Source: a virus. From it: a DNA stretch of 60,738 nucleotides. Location: positions 1 through 60,738 of IMG/VR virus record IMGVR_UViG_3300013102_000034; one strand, given 5' to 3'. Below the pieces are notes generated by a model. The model made no database searches. It was not told the DNA's origin and saw only the letters and a program-made list of their open reading frames with translations. How positions within the stretch are numbered: the stretch's first letter is position 1; every line of letters starts with the position of its first letter. Positions 9,468-18,120 of this stretch are shown piece after piece. A program made the position numbers and the translations under genes.

Positions 9468-10060
9468 GCGAGCGAGTAGTCCACGACCGGGTTCAGAAGC
9501 TCGTACATGACGTCCTCCTCGGTCTTCTTCTTGCTCGGCTTGCGCTTGGTGGAGATGTGTGCATGGTCGACCTTGAACACGTCAATCATGTCGTCAATCC
9601 ACTGCGCGAACTCACCCCACGTTGACATGCGCCATTTGGTGATGTTGTACGTCTCTCCGTCGTTGTAGCGGTAGTCACGCTCCTGGAGCATCTTCTCCAC
9701 ATGCTCGGGTGTGTAGCCGTAGTTCTCGCCCTCTTTCTTGCCGTACGAGTAGTCGGCGCGAAGTTCGGTCTCCTTGCCGACCGGGTCGATCACGCGGGCG
9801 GTGTGGAATCCGTCCGCGTAGACAAGCTCGAAAGCCAGCTGCGTCGGCATGGCCATGTGGCGGGCGCGCAGAAACCAGCCATCAATATCCTTCTCGGGAA
9901 AGCGGACATCGCCATCCTTGTGCGCCTCACCCGCGGCGCTCGTGCCATCACCCACCCAGAGCGTTGCGTCCTTGTGCACGTTGCGCTCGAATGTGAACAC
10001 CTCGAAGCCCAGCGCCTCAGCTGCCGTCCGGGCCTTCTTCGCGTTTCCTGGCTCCTTCAT
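9464..10060 (-). CDS. Hypothetical protein in the replication operon
   Basis: This 198-residue protein is not recognised. It is rich in aromatic and charged residues with a Lys-rich stretch near residues 172-180, and shows no signal peptide or membrane segment. It overlaps the RuvC-like gene by four bases downstream and the next gene by 44 bases upstream, so it is co-translated with DNA metabolism genes. Confidence 0.75.
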   Translation of the reverse strand: MKEPGNAKKARTAAEALGFEVFTFERNVHKDATLWVGDGTSAAGEAHKDGDVRFPEKDIDGWFLRARHMAMPTQLAFELVYADGFHTARVIDPVGKETELRADYSYGKKEGENYGYTPEHVEKMLQERDYRYNDGETYNITKWRMSTWGEFAQWIDDMIDVFKVDHAHISTKRKPSKKKTEEDVMYELLNPVVDYSLA

Positions 10061-10394
10061 CGCGAACCGTCAACTCCTCTCCAAAAATGCTTCTCATCAG
10101 GTCCATCGACAGGCGTGCGCCGCGGCTCTCGGCCTGAATCCCCAGTGCCCACTTGACGGCCTCCTCGACCATGGCGGGCTTCTTGGGGTAGATATAGTCG
10201 ACCACGGGACCGTTGTCAAACCCGTCCTCCAGCACGAGAACCCGCTTCGCCTCCTCCGACGTCTCCACCGAGTACCAGAACGGCTTCACCGTGTATGGCA
10301 GGTTGAGCGCGAGAACGGCCCCCTTGACTGCGGCGACCTTGCGGGGGTCTGCGCCCTTGGGCCACAGGAAGAGGCGCGGGTCGCGGTCAGTCAT
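10017..10394 (-). CDS. Hypothetical protein
   Basis: This 125-residue protein, with a FLWPKGADP-like N-terminus and a charged C-terminus, is unrecognised. Its start overlaps the stop of the small gene at 10387-10551 by eight bases and its end overlaps the following gene by 44 bases. The long overlap suggests that its C-terminal extension arose by read-through into the neighbouring frame. Confidence 0.7.
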   Translation of the reverse strand: MTDRDPRLFLWPKGADPRKVAAVKGAVLALNLPYTVKPFWYSVETSEEAKRVLVLEDGFDNGPVVDYIYPKKPAMVEEAVKWALGIQAESRGARLSMDLMRSIFGEELTVRDEGARKREEGPDGS

Positions 10395-10551
10395 GTGGCT
10401 TCCATGGCTTCATGCGCCGTTCGCTGACCATCGCGCGCCTCTCCGACATACCAGACTTTGCCCACCACCATCCATCTCGTGGCGTCCACACAAGCTCCCA
10501 GTGCACTCTGCCATTACCGATCAGGACGATGTCGCCCTTCTGGTACTTCAC
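10387..10551 (-). CDS. Small Trp-rich hypothetical protein
   Basis: The GTG at 10551 lies in a GTGA overlap with the DUF3310 gene. The 54-residue product begins MKYQKGDIVLIGNG, a short SH3-like beta start, and contains a run of three tryptophans and a basic C-terminus. The compact overlaps on both sides support a real gene that is too small for many gene finders. Confidence 0.7.
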   Translation of the reverse strand: MKYQKGDIVLIGNGRVHWELVWTPRDGWWWAKSGMSERRAMVSERRMKPWKPHD

Positions 10552-10973
10552 TCGGCCTCGATCCTTGCTCGCTCATCCTGGAGGTAGAAGATGGCCTTGT
10601 CGATCTCCTGGAGTCTCTGCTCCTTGGTCGCGGCATTCGAACCCTTGAGGCCGATGCGCCACAGGTACTTGAGCACGTTGCCGATGTTGAAGTTGTGATG
10701 CCGCGCGACAGTGATGCACTCGACGCCAGACGGGTGAGAGTTGTAGTGCTTCGGGTGCTCAACCGGCGAGTCGCCCGGGTCTTCGACCGGTGAAGTCCCA
10801 ATCGTCTCCGCCATTTCAAACTGCTCGGCGTCATAACCCCACGTCATGCCCACGAAGTAGAGAACGCCGGACCGGCAGTGCGAGATTGTGTATTTTACAC
10901 CATTGATCATTCCCTCAGACTCGATGCTCGGCCCCGTCCGAACGACCTCGTCGCCAACCTTGAATTTGCTCAT
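10548..10973 (-). CDS. DUF3310 domain protein
   Basis: The ATG at 10973 is chosen because it overlaps the primase stop as ATGA and follows GGGAGGT. The 141-residue protein has an N-terminal KVGDEVV beta segment and a C-terminal DUF3310 region (HPKHYN, GNVLKYLWR, then a KAIFYL helix), a small phage domain often encoded with replication genes whose biochemical role is not settled. Confidence 0.8.
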   Translation of the reverse strand: MSKFKVGDEVVRTGPSIESEGMINGVKYTISHCRSGVLYFVGMTWGYDAEQFEMAETIGTSPVEDPGDSPVEHPKHYNSHPSGVECITVARHHNFNIGNVLKYLWRIGLKGSNAATKEQRLQEIDKAIFYLQDERARIEAE

Positions 10974-13414
10974 TCCACTACCTCCCACACGTTTCCGGCA
11001 AGCTGAATCTTGCCCTCCTTTTCGGCGCGATCAATAATCTCGTCGACCTCAAACTTCTTCATGTTCTGGAACATCGGCGACTTGAGAATGCCCGCCGTTG
11101 TCCTGCGCCTCGACTCTACCAGGGCAACCAGCCCATCCACAAGTCGTCGGTAGGCAGATGCGGAAACCGCCTCAGCGAGGTCGACGGACCCCTTCACCCA
11201 CCACTCGCCAGACTTGATGGCCAGGAGCATGTCTTCCATCTCGATCAGGTTGCGCCCCTCGCTGAGCGCGATCAGGGCGGCACCCTTGAGCATGTTCTGC
11301 CCCACGCGCAGGAGAACGCCCCGCAGGTACTCGGAGAGCGGGTGCTTGCTCGCGTACGCCTCCAGCTTCTCGCGCATGTCCACGTAGCAATCCACGACAT
11401 CCTGCGACACGAAGCCCATGCGCTGACGCTCTCCGTCCAGGTGCGCCACCATCTGACGCACGGGGACCGCAAACGAGTCCATCATCGGGTGACGTCCGCC
11501 GTTCTCGACCTGATACTCGCTGGCGATCTGTGGCGTCAGGGATTCGCGGGTCACCTCGGCGTCCCCACCAACTGCCACCAGGAATCGGCCCACGAAGCCG
11601 TTCTCGATGTGGCGCGAGTCCATCGTCTCCACGACCGGACCCCAGGCACCCTGCATCCAGAGCGTGAAAGAAACCTCAGCCTCCTCGCCGACCTGTTCCT
11701 TGTCCATGCCGCGGCGCAGCTGGCGCTTGGCCTTGCCGTCGTAGAGCTTGAGGTACGCGCCGAGAACCTTGGACTCGTATGAGCCGGGTCGCTTAGCCCC
11801 CTCCAGGAACTCGCGGCACTCGTCCATGAAGATGCCCATCGACTTTCCGGGGCGATCCATTACGACATCGAGCAGCTGTTCGGCGCTCGCGTCTTCACCG
11901 AGCGAGACAGAGCCGAACCCGCCCGGGCGCATGGCGTCCACGGTGCTGTCGCGGTGGTCGTTGGCGTCGGACTTACCGGCCGCGGATGGTGCAAGGTTCA
12001 GCCCCCACAGAGAGAGAGGCGTGCGCCCCTTCTGCTCGTAGATGTTGCCCTTGTCACCGATGCCTACTGAGAGGGCAATCCAGGCGTTGACGTAGTGCAA
12101 CGGGAGATTGGGCTTGGCGTAGAAGATTTTGGCGGTTTCGATGTAATTGTCAATGAAATTCGGGTAGTTTCGGACGATTGCGCGCTGTTCGTCACTCAAA
12201 AGGACGACGGGAACCTTGGGCGTCTTCTTCTCTGCCTTCGGGGCAGGCTCGCCCCAGTCCTCGTCCAGCGCTTCATCGGCCTGAGGCACCGGCTGTTCGT
12301 ACTCGGCCTTGACGAAGCCCCAGGTGGACGACGAACCCGAGTTGGATGCCCGAATGCGCTTCATTGCGGCGCACTCGTAGGAGATGCTGTACGCCTCCTG
12401 CTCGGTGGCACCCTTGAGGCGCAGTGCATGGATCAGCTTCTTGACATCGCCGATCTTCTTCGACTCCCAGTACAGGCGATCCACCTCAGAGTCGCCGAAC
12501 CGGGTCAGGAGATCGTCATCCACCTCCAGGCGGATCGGGGTGTACCCCGGGTGCTCGGCGACCTGACCCTCGGTCTGCTGGCGTGCGCTATTCCAGCGCT
12601 CTTCTCGCAGGTAGGCGTGGTTCTTGCTCCGAATGGGGGCGTGCTCCAGGAAGAGGGCGTGCGCGGTGGCTTCGTCGGTCGCGTAGTGCGGCGAGTTGAT
12701 GATGCGGTGCAGGTGGCACGCGGCACGGAACTGCACGTCATGGTATCCGGCACCCTTGCGCCACGGCCGCGGGAGCGCATCCAGCGTGTCGGTGATGCCC
12801 TTGAGGACGCGCTTCTCGGCCTCGGTGACCTCTGCGGCATGGACGACGGGCGTAGACTCTGCGGCCTCGGTGGCTTCATCCTCTGCGGCGTCATGGTGGT
12901 TGCGCCGGGGAAGAAGCTCGGCCACGTCCTCGGGGAGGTCGGGGAAGTCGCTGTAGTCGTCCGTGTATGCGACGATGTAGCCACCCTCGCCGCGGATGTC
13001 GATGTCCTTCGCGACCCGGCTCTTATTGGTCTGGATGTCCATGCCGGGGTCGACCTCGTAGCGAATGTGTCGGCCGCCACTGGGCGTTTCCACGTCGCTT
13101 CCCTCGGCAAACCAGTGCTCGCTCCACCACTCGTCTGCCTGGTCGCTGTCGATGTCAACCGCGATGAATCCGTTCATGTCGCCCGTGGGCGTACCCCAGC
13201 GGCATCCCTTATATTCGGCAACCCACTTCTCTACCTGTGCGGGGTCGGTTGTCGCGACCTTGCTCCACGCGAGGCGCGGCACAGAGTAGTCCCACTTGGG
13301 GTTGACGGGGTGCTGGCGAACGTTAGCTGCGACCGGGCGCTTGTCGCCGGGGTCTGTCGGGAAGATCGAGATTCCCTGTTCGATCAGCTTGAACGGGTCA
13401 ACGTCGTAAGTCAA
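10970..13414 (-). CDS. Bifunctional primase (PrimPol-type AEP) with C-terminal ATPase-like region
   Basis: This 814-residue replication protein starts at TTG 13414 behind GGGAG. The N-terminus is a PrimPol-type archaeo-eukaryotic primase: D87-I-D89, the SGGRHIRY motif at 112-119 and DIRGEGGY at 139-146. After an acidic linker, the C-terminal half has APSAAGKSD (474-482) as a P-loop-like turn and FMDECREF (529-536) as a Walker B-like segment, resembling DUF3987 helicase-like modules. It should make primers and perhaps unwind DNA at the fork. No DNA polymerase gene is present, so it must hand over to the host replicase. Confidence 0.88.
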   Translation of the reverse strand: MTYDVDPFKLIEQGISIFPTDPGDKRPVAANVRQHPVNPKWDYSVPRLAWSKVATTDPAQVEKWVAEYKGCRWGTPTGDMNGFIAVDIDSDQADEWWSEHWFAEGSDVETPSGGRHIRYEVDPGMDIQTNKSRVAKDIDIRGEGGYIVAYTDDYSDFPDLPEDVAELLPRRNHHDAAEDEATEAAESTPVVHAAEVTEAEKRVLKGITDTLDALPRPWRKGAGYHDVQFRAACHLHRIINSPHYATDEATAHALFLEHAPIRSKNHAYLREERWNSARQQTEGQVAEHPGYTPIRLEVDDDLLTRFGDSEVDRLYWESKKIGDVKKLIHALRLKGATEQEAYSISYECAAMKRIRASNSGSSSTWGFVKAEYEQPVPQADEALDEDWGEPAPKAEKKTPKVPVVLLSDEQRAIVRNYPNFIDNYIETAKIFYAKPNLPLHYVNAWIALSVGIGDKGNIYEQKGRTPLSLWGLNLAPSAAGKSDANDHRDSTVDAMRPGGFGSVSLGEDASAEQLLDVVMDRPGKSMGIFMDECREFLEGAKRPGSYESKVLGAYLKLYDGKAKRQLRRGMDKEQVGEEAEVSFTLWMQGAWGPVVETMDSRHIENGFVGRFLVAVGGDAEVTRESLTPQIASEYQVENGGRHPMMDSFAVPVRQMVAHLDGERQRMGFVSQDVVDCYVDMREKLEAYASKHPLSEYLRGVLLRVGQNMLKGAALIALSEGRNLIEMEDMLLAIKSGEWWVKGSVDLAEAVSASAYRRLVDGLVALVESRRRTTAGILKSPMFQNMKKFEVDEIIDRAEKEGKIQLAGNVWEVVE

Positions 13415-13441
13415 AATCTCCCTCTCGTGATGATGTTGTAA

Positions 13442-13524
13442 TGGTGGAGCATGTGAGAGTTGAACTCACGTCCGCCTGCGTTCCCTCGTGGGGCTTTCAC
13501 AGACGTCGACACCGGCAATGCCCC
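13442..13524 (-). ncRNA. tmRNA-like RNA: tRNA-like domain without a message domain
   Basis: This 83-nt element reads as the tRNA-like half of tmRNA. The acceptor stem GGGGCAT/ATGCTCC pairs over all seven positions with a G3-U70 wobble, the alanine identity element, followed by A73 and encoded CCA. The T-arm is GTGAG-TTCAACT-CTCAC with the tmRNA-type loop. The 5' side carries GGTGTCGACG in place of a D-arm, as in tmRNA. A 7-bp P2-like stem GTCTGTG/CGCAGGC is closed by only 17 nt, so there is no tag reading frame and no pseudoknots. A normal anticodon arm cannot be drawn. It lies between a membrane protein gene and the primase. Confidence 0.72.
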
Positions 13525-13535
13525 GCCCCTCTACG

Positions 13536-13751
13536 TTACCAGATGGCAACCGGAGGAGTTGTAGCTCCCATGTAGCCGCACACAATGGCGACCGCGAATG
13601 TAAATCCGATTCCGAACCCTACTCGCTGCGCTTCCCTCTGGCCCCCGTCGTTCAACTTCTCGACCGGAGTATTCAGGTAGTAGAAGAAGTTCGAGAGCCA
13701 GGTGAAGCCCGCGACGGAAACGCCCGCCGCGAGCAACACCCAGGCGATCAT
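13536..13751 (-). CDS. Small membrane protein, two membrane segments
   Basis: This 71-residue protein starts at an ATGA overlap with the ssDNA-binding gene. Hydrophobic segments are at about residues 2-22 and 46-66, joined by a polar loop. The partner and role are unknown. It sits 12 bases before the tmRNA-like RNA on the same transcript. Confidence 0.75.
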   Translation of the reverse strand: MIAWVLLAAGVSVAGFTWLSNFFYYLNTPVEKLNDGGQREAQRVGFGIGFTFAVAIVCGYMGATTPPVAIW

Positions 13752-14371
13752 CCCCAGTTGTCCGCGTCTGCCGACTCGTCAGCGGGGTCGTCCACGTCGC
13801 CACCGCCGAGGCCAGCGAACTCGTCCGAGACGGCGTAGAACGTGACGATCGCCTTCGGGGCAACCGGCTCGTCGAACACCTCACCCTTGGGGTTCTTCAC
13901 GAGGCGACCCTTGTCGTCCAGGCAATCCTCCCACCCGTCCTTGACCCAGTTGGTCTTCGCCGACTTCGAGGTCTGGAGGCTGTACTCCTCCCCGGGGACG
14001 TCCTCGTACTCGTGCTCGATGTTGAAATCGATGTATGTGCCATCGAGGATCGAGGCGTCCTTGCCACCGGGGGCACCCGGGGGAACCGTGCCCGCGGGGA
14101 GGCCGATCGCCTGGAGGAACGAGTTGCGACGGGCCACCTGGAAGGCGTTCTCGTTGCGGCTCAGGGGCAGGTAGTTCTCGAAGGCCAGAACCTTCTTGTA
14201 CTTGCCGTGCGTGATCGAGATGCCGAAGCCGAGGAACGCCTTGCCCTTGGTCGACTTCTTGCCCTTCGCGCGGCTGATGGTTCCCGTGTACTTGTCGCGG
14301 GGGAGCGCGGTGCTTCCGCCGCCCTTGTTCTCGGAATCCTCGTCGGTGTAGCCGTATTCGTTGTCGGTCAT
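13748..14371 (-). CDS. Putative single-stranded DNA-binding protein (DUF669-like)
   Basis: This 207-residue protein has a beta-rich core with the spacing of DUF669-type proteins (GTISRAKGKKS then GFGISITHGKYKK) and a strongly acidic C-terminus ending DADNWG, as in many ssDNA-binding proteins whose tails recruit partners. Its position between the primase and the recombination nuclease fits. The family call is by resemblance and not certain. Confidence 0.6.
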   Translation of the reverse strand: MTDNEYGYTDEDSENKGGGSTALPRDKYTGTISRAKGKKSTKGKAFLGFGISITHGKYKKVLAFENYLPLSRNENAFQVARRNSFLQAIGLPAGTVPPGAPGGKDASILDGTYIDFNIEHEYEDVPGEEYSLQTSKSAKTNWVKDGWEDCLDDKGRLVKNPKGEVFDEPVAPKAIVTFYAVSDEFAGLGGGDVDDPADESADADNWG

Positions 14372-14583
14372 GCGTTCTCCTTCTTCTTGATGGTTGGGGT
14401 GACTCGTGCCGTCGCACCTTCTGTGACAAGCTGAGTCTTCACTGCTCCGAGCGATGCCAGAGCGCGTGCAACCTGCTCATCCGAAGGCGTCTCGCCCTCA
14501 AAGTAGAGCTTCCACACGGCACCCTTGGCTTCGATCTTTCCGTCATCGTACGGGAGCACGACGTCGTTGGGTAGTTCTGTCAC
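14368..14583 (-). CDS. Hypothetical protein
   Basis: This 71-residue protein has a short Lys-rich C-terminus and overlaps its neighbours by four bases on each side. No motif is recognised. Its place between the Cas4-like nuclease and the ssDNA-binding gene suggests an accessory replication or recombination role (inference). Confidence 0.7.
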   Translation of the reverse strand: MTELPNDVVLPYDDGKIEAKGAVWKLYFEGETPSDEQVARALASLGAVKTQLVTEGATARVTPTIKKKENA

Positions 14584-15419
14584 TTCATGGCCTCCTTGAG
14601 TTTTTGCTTTGCGGTTTGGACTCCAGCATATGCCACGAAGACCCCGTAGTGCAAGTCCGCGTTCTCAACCTCCTCGAATGCATACTCGTCCGCACGGATG
14701 TGGAGCTTCGCGAGCACATCGAACTTCGGCATGTCACGGCGAACCCACCACGAGTCTTCTTTCTTGGTACGACCCTTGCGCAGGAACGCACCCTCGGTTC
14801 CCGCGGGCACCTCCCACACGACGTACAGGCCAGCGCCCAGGGCGGCCAGCTGCATGTCGTGCGAAGCCCAGAGCTTGCGCGAAGTCTTGAGATCGACCAG
14901 GGCGATCTTGCGGACGCCGTCATACGGGTCCACGTAGGAGATGAGCAGGTCGGCCGTGCCCATCGTGTGCTCGCCACGGATCGTGAACTCCGACCAGATG
15001 ACCTGCACCTGATACTCCTCCACGAACCGATCCCACTGCTCGACCATGGCTTCCTGCTCCGCGTCAAGCTCAGGGTAGTCCCACGTTCCCTTGTGCTCCG
15101 CTTCGACGTAGGCGTGCACTCCCGTGCCAACCTCCGCTCGCTCGTCACGGAACTCGTTGTGGGCGTACTGGAGCTTGTTGAGGATCAGGTCCGGGTCACC
15201 GAGGATGATGTCGGGTCGATCCCGTGCCTTCTCGGCGACCTTCGTGGCCGCCCACTGCACGAGGTCGGACTTGTCCTCCTGCTTGAGGATGGTGGTCACG
15301 GACGGCCAGAGCGAGTCGCCATCGGTGGGGTCACGGTAGGTGCGACCCTGACCGTTTCCCTCCCCGGCGTAGAGCGCGAGCTTGGGTGCCCGCGACCATC
15401 GCTTCTTAGCCTCGGTCAC
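14580..15419 (-). CDS. Cas4/RecB-like PD-(D/E)XK exonuclease
   Basis: This 279-residue nuclease shows GTGVHAYVE (98-106), D157 in MGTADLL, D176-L-K178 in LVDLKTS and Q190 in HDMQLAAL, the ordered motifs of RecB/Cas4-type nucleases. In phages such enzymes resect DNA ends to supply single strands to an annealing protein; the ERF-family gene lies immediately upstream and overlaps by four bases, which strongly supports a two-component recombination pair. No iron-sulfur cysteine set is visible, so it is closer to the RecB-like branch. Confidence 0.87.
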   Translation of the reverse strand: MTEAKKRWSRAPKLALYAGEGNGQGRTYRDPTDGDSLWPSVTTILKQEDKSDLVQWAATKVAEKARDRPDIILGDPDLILNKLQYAHNEFRDERAEVGTGVHAYVEAEHKGTWDYPELDAEQEAMVEQWDRFVEEYQVQVIWSEFTIRGEHTMGTADLLISYVDPYDGVRKIALVDLKTSRKLWASHDMQLAALGAGLYVVWEVPAGTEGAFLRKGRTKKEDSWWVRRDMPKFDVLAKLHIRADEYAFEEVENADLHYGVFVAYAGVQTAKQKLKEAMK

Positions 15420-16147
15420 TCGACTTCGCCACCGTTTGCCGCCGCGGCCTGCTGCTCCTTTGCGACCTTGTCAAGCTCGGTTGCTAGCTGCTCCATCACG
15501 CGGATGTCCTTGCGCCACACGGTCGACTTCTCGCCCACCCCGAGCTTCTTGGCGATCTCGGTTCCGGTCTTGCCGACCAGGGCACCGTCGATCGCGTTGT
15601 CTTCGGCCGCCACGAGTGCGCGCACGTCGGCGTCCCACTCCTTGAGCGTCTTTGACTTCTCGGCCGTCTCCTCGCCAGGCTTGGCGACGTCGGCGGGCGA
15701 CTCCTCGTACTTGTCGCCATCGAACCCTGCGATGTCTTCCACGACCACGAACGTGTCCACGGCGGCGATCTTGAACACCTGCACCTGGAACTTGCGGGTC
15801 GCCTTGTCGCCTCCGATGTCGGAACCGGTCGCGAGCACGTCGGTGGAGAACTCGGAGCCGTCTTCGATGTCGACGAAGGTGACGGTTGCCTTGCTGGTCA
15901 GGCGGGAGCGCTCGCGTCCCTGCTTGTCGATCGTGGTGCCGTCGTGAATGTCCTCACTGGCGATCGAGGTGCGGTGGATGACCTTGAACCGGTTCATCAG
16001 CCCCTTGACGTCGCGGGCAATGTCATCGGCCTTGAAGTAGGCGTACTCGTTGCGCTCGTCGTAGCCGGTCTTGTTGACGTCGAGGCTTTCCTGGATGGCG
16101 TGAATCTTGCCGAGGATTCCGGGTGCCTTGGTGGTTGCGGTTGTCAT
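15416..16147 (-). CDS. ERF-family single-strand annealing protein
   Basis: This 243-residue protein has the ERF pattern: NKTGYDERNEYAYFKADDI in the first 45 residues and a GSDIGGDKATRKF-like segment near 105-120. ERF proteins anneal complementary single strands in phage recombination and genome circularisation. The C-terminal 60 residues are helical and charged. It is paired with the nuclease encoded just downstream. Confidence 0.85.
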   Translation of the reverse strand: MTTATTKAPGILGKIHAIQESLDVNKTGYDERNEYAYFKADDIARDVKGLMNRFKVIHRTSIASEDIHDGTTIDKQGRERSRLTSKATVTFVDIEDGSEFSTDVLATGSDIGGDKATRKFQVQVFKIAAVDTFVVVEDIAGFDGDKYEESPADVAKPGEETAEKSKTLKEWDADVRALVAAEDNAIDGALVGKTGTEIAKKLGVGEKSTVWRKDIRVMEQLATELDKVAKEQQAAAANGGEVE

Positions 16148-16443
16148 GCTGCCCCTTCCAGAGCGTTGTAGGTGGCGGTCGTCATGCGAAGTCCGACCGC
16201 TTCGATCTGCTGATCACGGTTGCCCTCTGGATTGTAGTACACACCTAGGACATTGGAGAGTGAGCCGTCAGGCTTGTGGATTCCGACGCGACCGTGGGTT
16301 TCCCCGAGGTTGTAGAGCGAGTCCACGACGGTCTCGCCGAGACCGCGAGACATGTCCTTGACGGATGCCTCGAAGTCCACGTCGGCCATCTGGAACTTGT
16401 ACTGCTTCTCGCCCGCTTCGAGCGTGTAGTGTGCGTTGGTCAC
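16144..16443 (-). CDS. Hypothetical protein
   Basis: This 99-residue protein, four-base overlapped on both sides, is unrecognised. It is soluble-looking with mixed composition. It may belong to the recombination module by position only. Confidence 0.7.
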   Translation of the reverse strand: MTNAHYTLEAGEKQYKFQMADVDFEASVKDMSRGLGETVVDSLYNLGETHGRVGIHKPDGSLSNVLGVYYNPEGNRDQQIEAVGLRMTTATYNALEGAA

Positions 16444-16850
16444 TTTGCGTCCTTCACGTAGTCGGGGTGGATGGTCAGAGGGAGCATGCTGGCAAACGGC
16501 ACCTCTTCCTCCGTGATCTTGTTCATGAGGCCGCCCGCGTTGCCGATTCTGTACCAGCCGTGGTCCCGCGTCTTGAGGATCAGGTTGGGGAAGTTGACCA
16601 TGTGTCCATCATCCTCCAGCCCCAGTGAGTAGTAGATGTAGACGCCAGGCTTCTCCCAGCGCGGGTCGCCCTCCATGGTTACTGTCTTGATGCTTTCGTA
16701 GCGGACCTTGATTTCGTCGACGAATTCGAGAACCTCAGCGAACGAGTTGTTGGACTCCACCTCCCCGGAGATGGTCAGTCCGCTTTTCAGTGTTGCGGTC
16801 ACGACCAGACCCGCTCGTGCCGCGCGTGGGCCTGCTTCGATAGTGCTCAT
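16440..16850 (-). CDS. Hypothetical protein, beta-rich N-terminus
   Basis: The ATG at 16850 is chosen because AAGGAG lies five bases upstream; a GTG two codons earlier overlaps the preceding stop but is too close to that ribosome site. The 136-residue product starts with VVTATLKSGLTISGEV, an Sm-like or SH3-like strand pattern. No function is assigned. Confidence 0.7.
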   Translation of the reverse strand: MSTIEAGPRAARAGLVVTATLKSGLTISGEVESNNSFAEVLEFVDEIKVRYESIKTVTMEGDPRWEKPGVYIYYSLGLEDDGHMVNFPNLILKTRDHGWYRIGNAGGLMNKITEEEVPFASMLPLTIHPDYVKDAK

Positions 16851-16852
16851 AT

Positions 16853-17584
16853 TCACTCCTTCTTCCAGGGGAAGCTGCCGTCAACGACGATCCGCGACCC
16901 ATCCTGTTCAGTCTTTCCTTGTGAGGCGAAATACTCAGTGAGATGTTCGGCCCAGTCACGCTTCCACTGTAGCTGGAGCGGCTGGAGTTCCGCAAGCGTA
17001 TAGGGCGATTTCTGCAAAAGACGCCACGCCAGCTTGCTCGTGAGGATCACGTCGTACTCTGCGTCATGCAGACGAGATTCATCGACCTCGATGCCGTAGT
17101 GCGCGGCGACCGTCATCAGCTTCCGATTGCCCCTGCGGTACTTGTCCATGGCCCGGTCGTAGATGATCGGGTCGAAGAACTGGCCATCGTATTTGTAGCC
17201 GGGGCGGTCCATGTTCAACCCGTGGCCGTTGTGCCTGCGCATCTCGTGGTGCAGAATGCCGAGGTCGTACGAGTTGTTGAAACCCACGATCGGCCACCCA
17301 TTCGAGATGGCACCTTCGAGATACCACTCGATGTCATAGATCGCCTCGGCGACATCCTTGCGGCCGTTCTCCCGCACCCACTCGGTAGTCATGCCATGGA
17401 CGTCAGATGCCCCCTTCGGCACTTCCACCCCCGGGTCGATGACCCAGCTGCGCTCGTCCAGCTTCTCGCCCTTGATGTTCGTCACCATGGCATAAGCCGT
17501 GATTATGCGGTCCCGGGTTATATCGACACCCGTGGACTCCACATCCCAGACGCACAGCGCCTCGGGCGCATCCTCCCGCCTCAT
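16853..17584 (-). CDS. DnaQ-like DEDDh 3'-5' exonuclease
   Basis: This 243-residue exonuclease has motif I D14-V-E16 (WDVEST), motif II NSYDLGIL in the middle, and motif III HDAEYDVILT with the DEDDh histidine. A KxDVHGMT-like loop as in DnaQ relatives lies near residue 60. In the absence of a phage DNA polymerase it may trim 3' ends in recombination or supply nucleotides rather than proofread (inference). Confidence 0.88.
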   Translation of the reverse strand: MRREDAPEALCVWDVESTGVDITRDRIITAYAMVTNIKGEKLDERSWVIDPGVEVPKGASDVHGMTTEWVRENGRKDVAEAIYDIEWYLEGAISNGWPIVGFNNSYDLGILHHEMRRHNGHGLNMDRPGYKYDGQFFDPIIYDRAMDKYRRGNRKLMTVAAHYGIEVDESRLHDAEYDVILTSKLAWRLLQKSPYTLAELQPLQLQWKRDWAEHLTEYFASQGKTEQDGSRIVVDGSFPWKKE

Positions 17585-18120
17585 ACGGCGATCCTGTTCA
17601 GTGCCCGGGTCATCGAAGCCATCTCTCTCATCTCCTCGCGAGACAGTCCCGCGTCCGGGAAGTGGTTGTCCAGCGCGTTCCAGCTGATCCCAGTGATCTC
17701 GCTGACCGCCTTCTTCGGGTAGCCCTCCTCGAAGAGGCTTGCCGCTCGGGCAAGCTCCTCCTCAGGGATGCTGTTGCGAGACTTGGCGCGGTCCTCATCC
17801 GACTTCCGGTAGACGCCGCGCCGCATGCGCAGCTTGCCGACCGTGTCCAGCTTCTCGATGCCGAGCCGCTGGCCGATCTGCATGTCCGTCATGCCCTGGT
17901 CGACCATCTCCTGCATCTCCTCGGATGTGACACTGTGCTCGGGGCGCATGTTGCGGAAGAGTTCGTCCGGGAAGTCTGCCTGCTTGCGCGCCCAGCCGGA
18001 GATGCGCCTGCGGGACATCCCGTATACCTCACCGATCGTATCCCAGGACTGCCGCTCCTCGCGACGGCGAATCACGTCAGGAAGAGAGGGCTGCTTCGAG
18101 TTCATCTTCCCACCCGTCAT
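17581..18120 (-). CDS. Helix-turn-helix DNA-binding protein
   Basis: This 179-residue protein has several HTH-like units: WDTIGEVYGMSRRRISGW near 25-43, MTDMQIGQRLGIEKLDTVG near 76-95 and PKKAVSEITGISWNALDNHF near 133-153. Repeated HTHs of this type are common in phage regulators and terminase-like small subunits. ATG 18105 (five codons in) is an alternative start with a better-placed GGGAAG. It could regulate the leftward operon. Confidence 0.75.
   Translation of the reverse strand: MTGGKMNSKQPSLPDVIRRREERQSWDTIGEVYGMSRRRISGWARKQADFPDELFRNMRPEHSVTSEEMQEMVDQGMTDMQIGQRLGIEKLDTVGKLRMRRGVYRKSDEDRAKSRNSIPEEELARAASLFEEGYPKKAVSEITGISWNALDNHFPDAGLSREEMREMASMTRALNRIAV

Noticed and set aside
12095-13441. 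448-residue rightward ORF opposite the primase gene
   Set aside because: Mirror frame of a clear primase with catalytic motifs; long antisense frames are usual in high-GC coding DNA.
14454-15947. 497-residue rightward ORF opposite the nuclease and ERF genes
   Set aside because: Antisense shadow of two genes with recognisable motifs.
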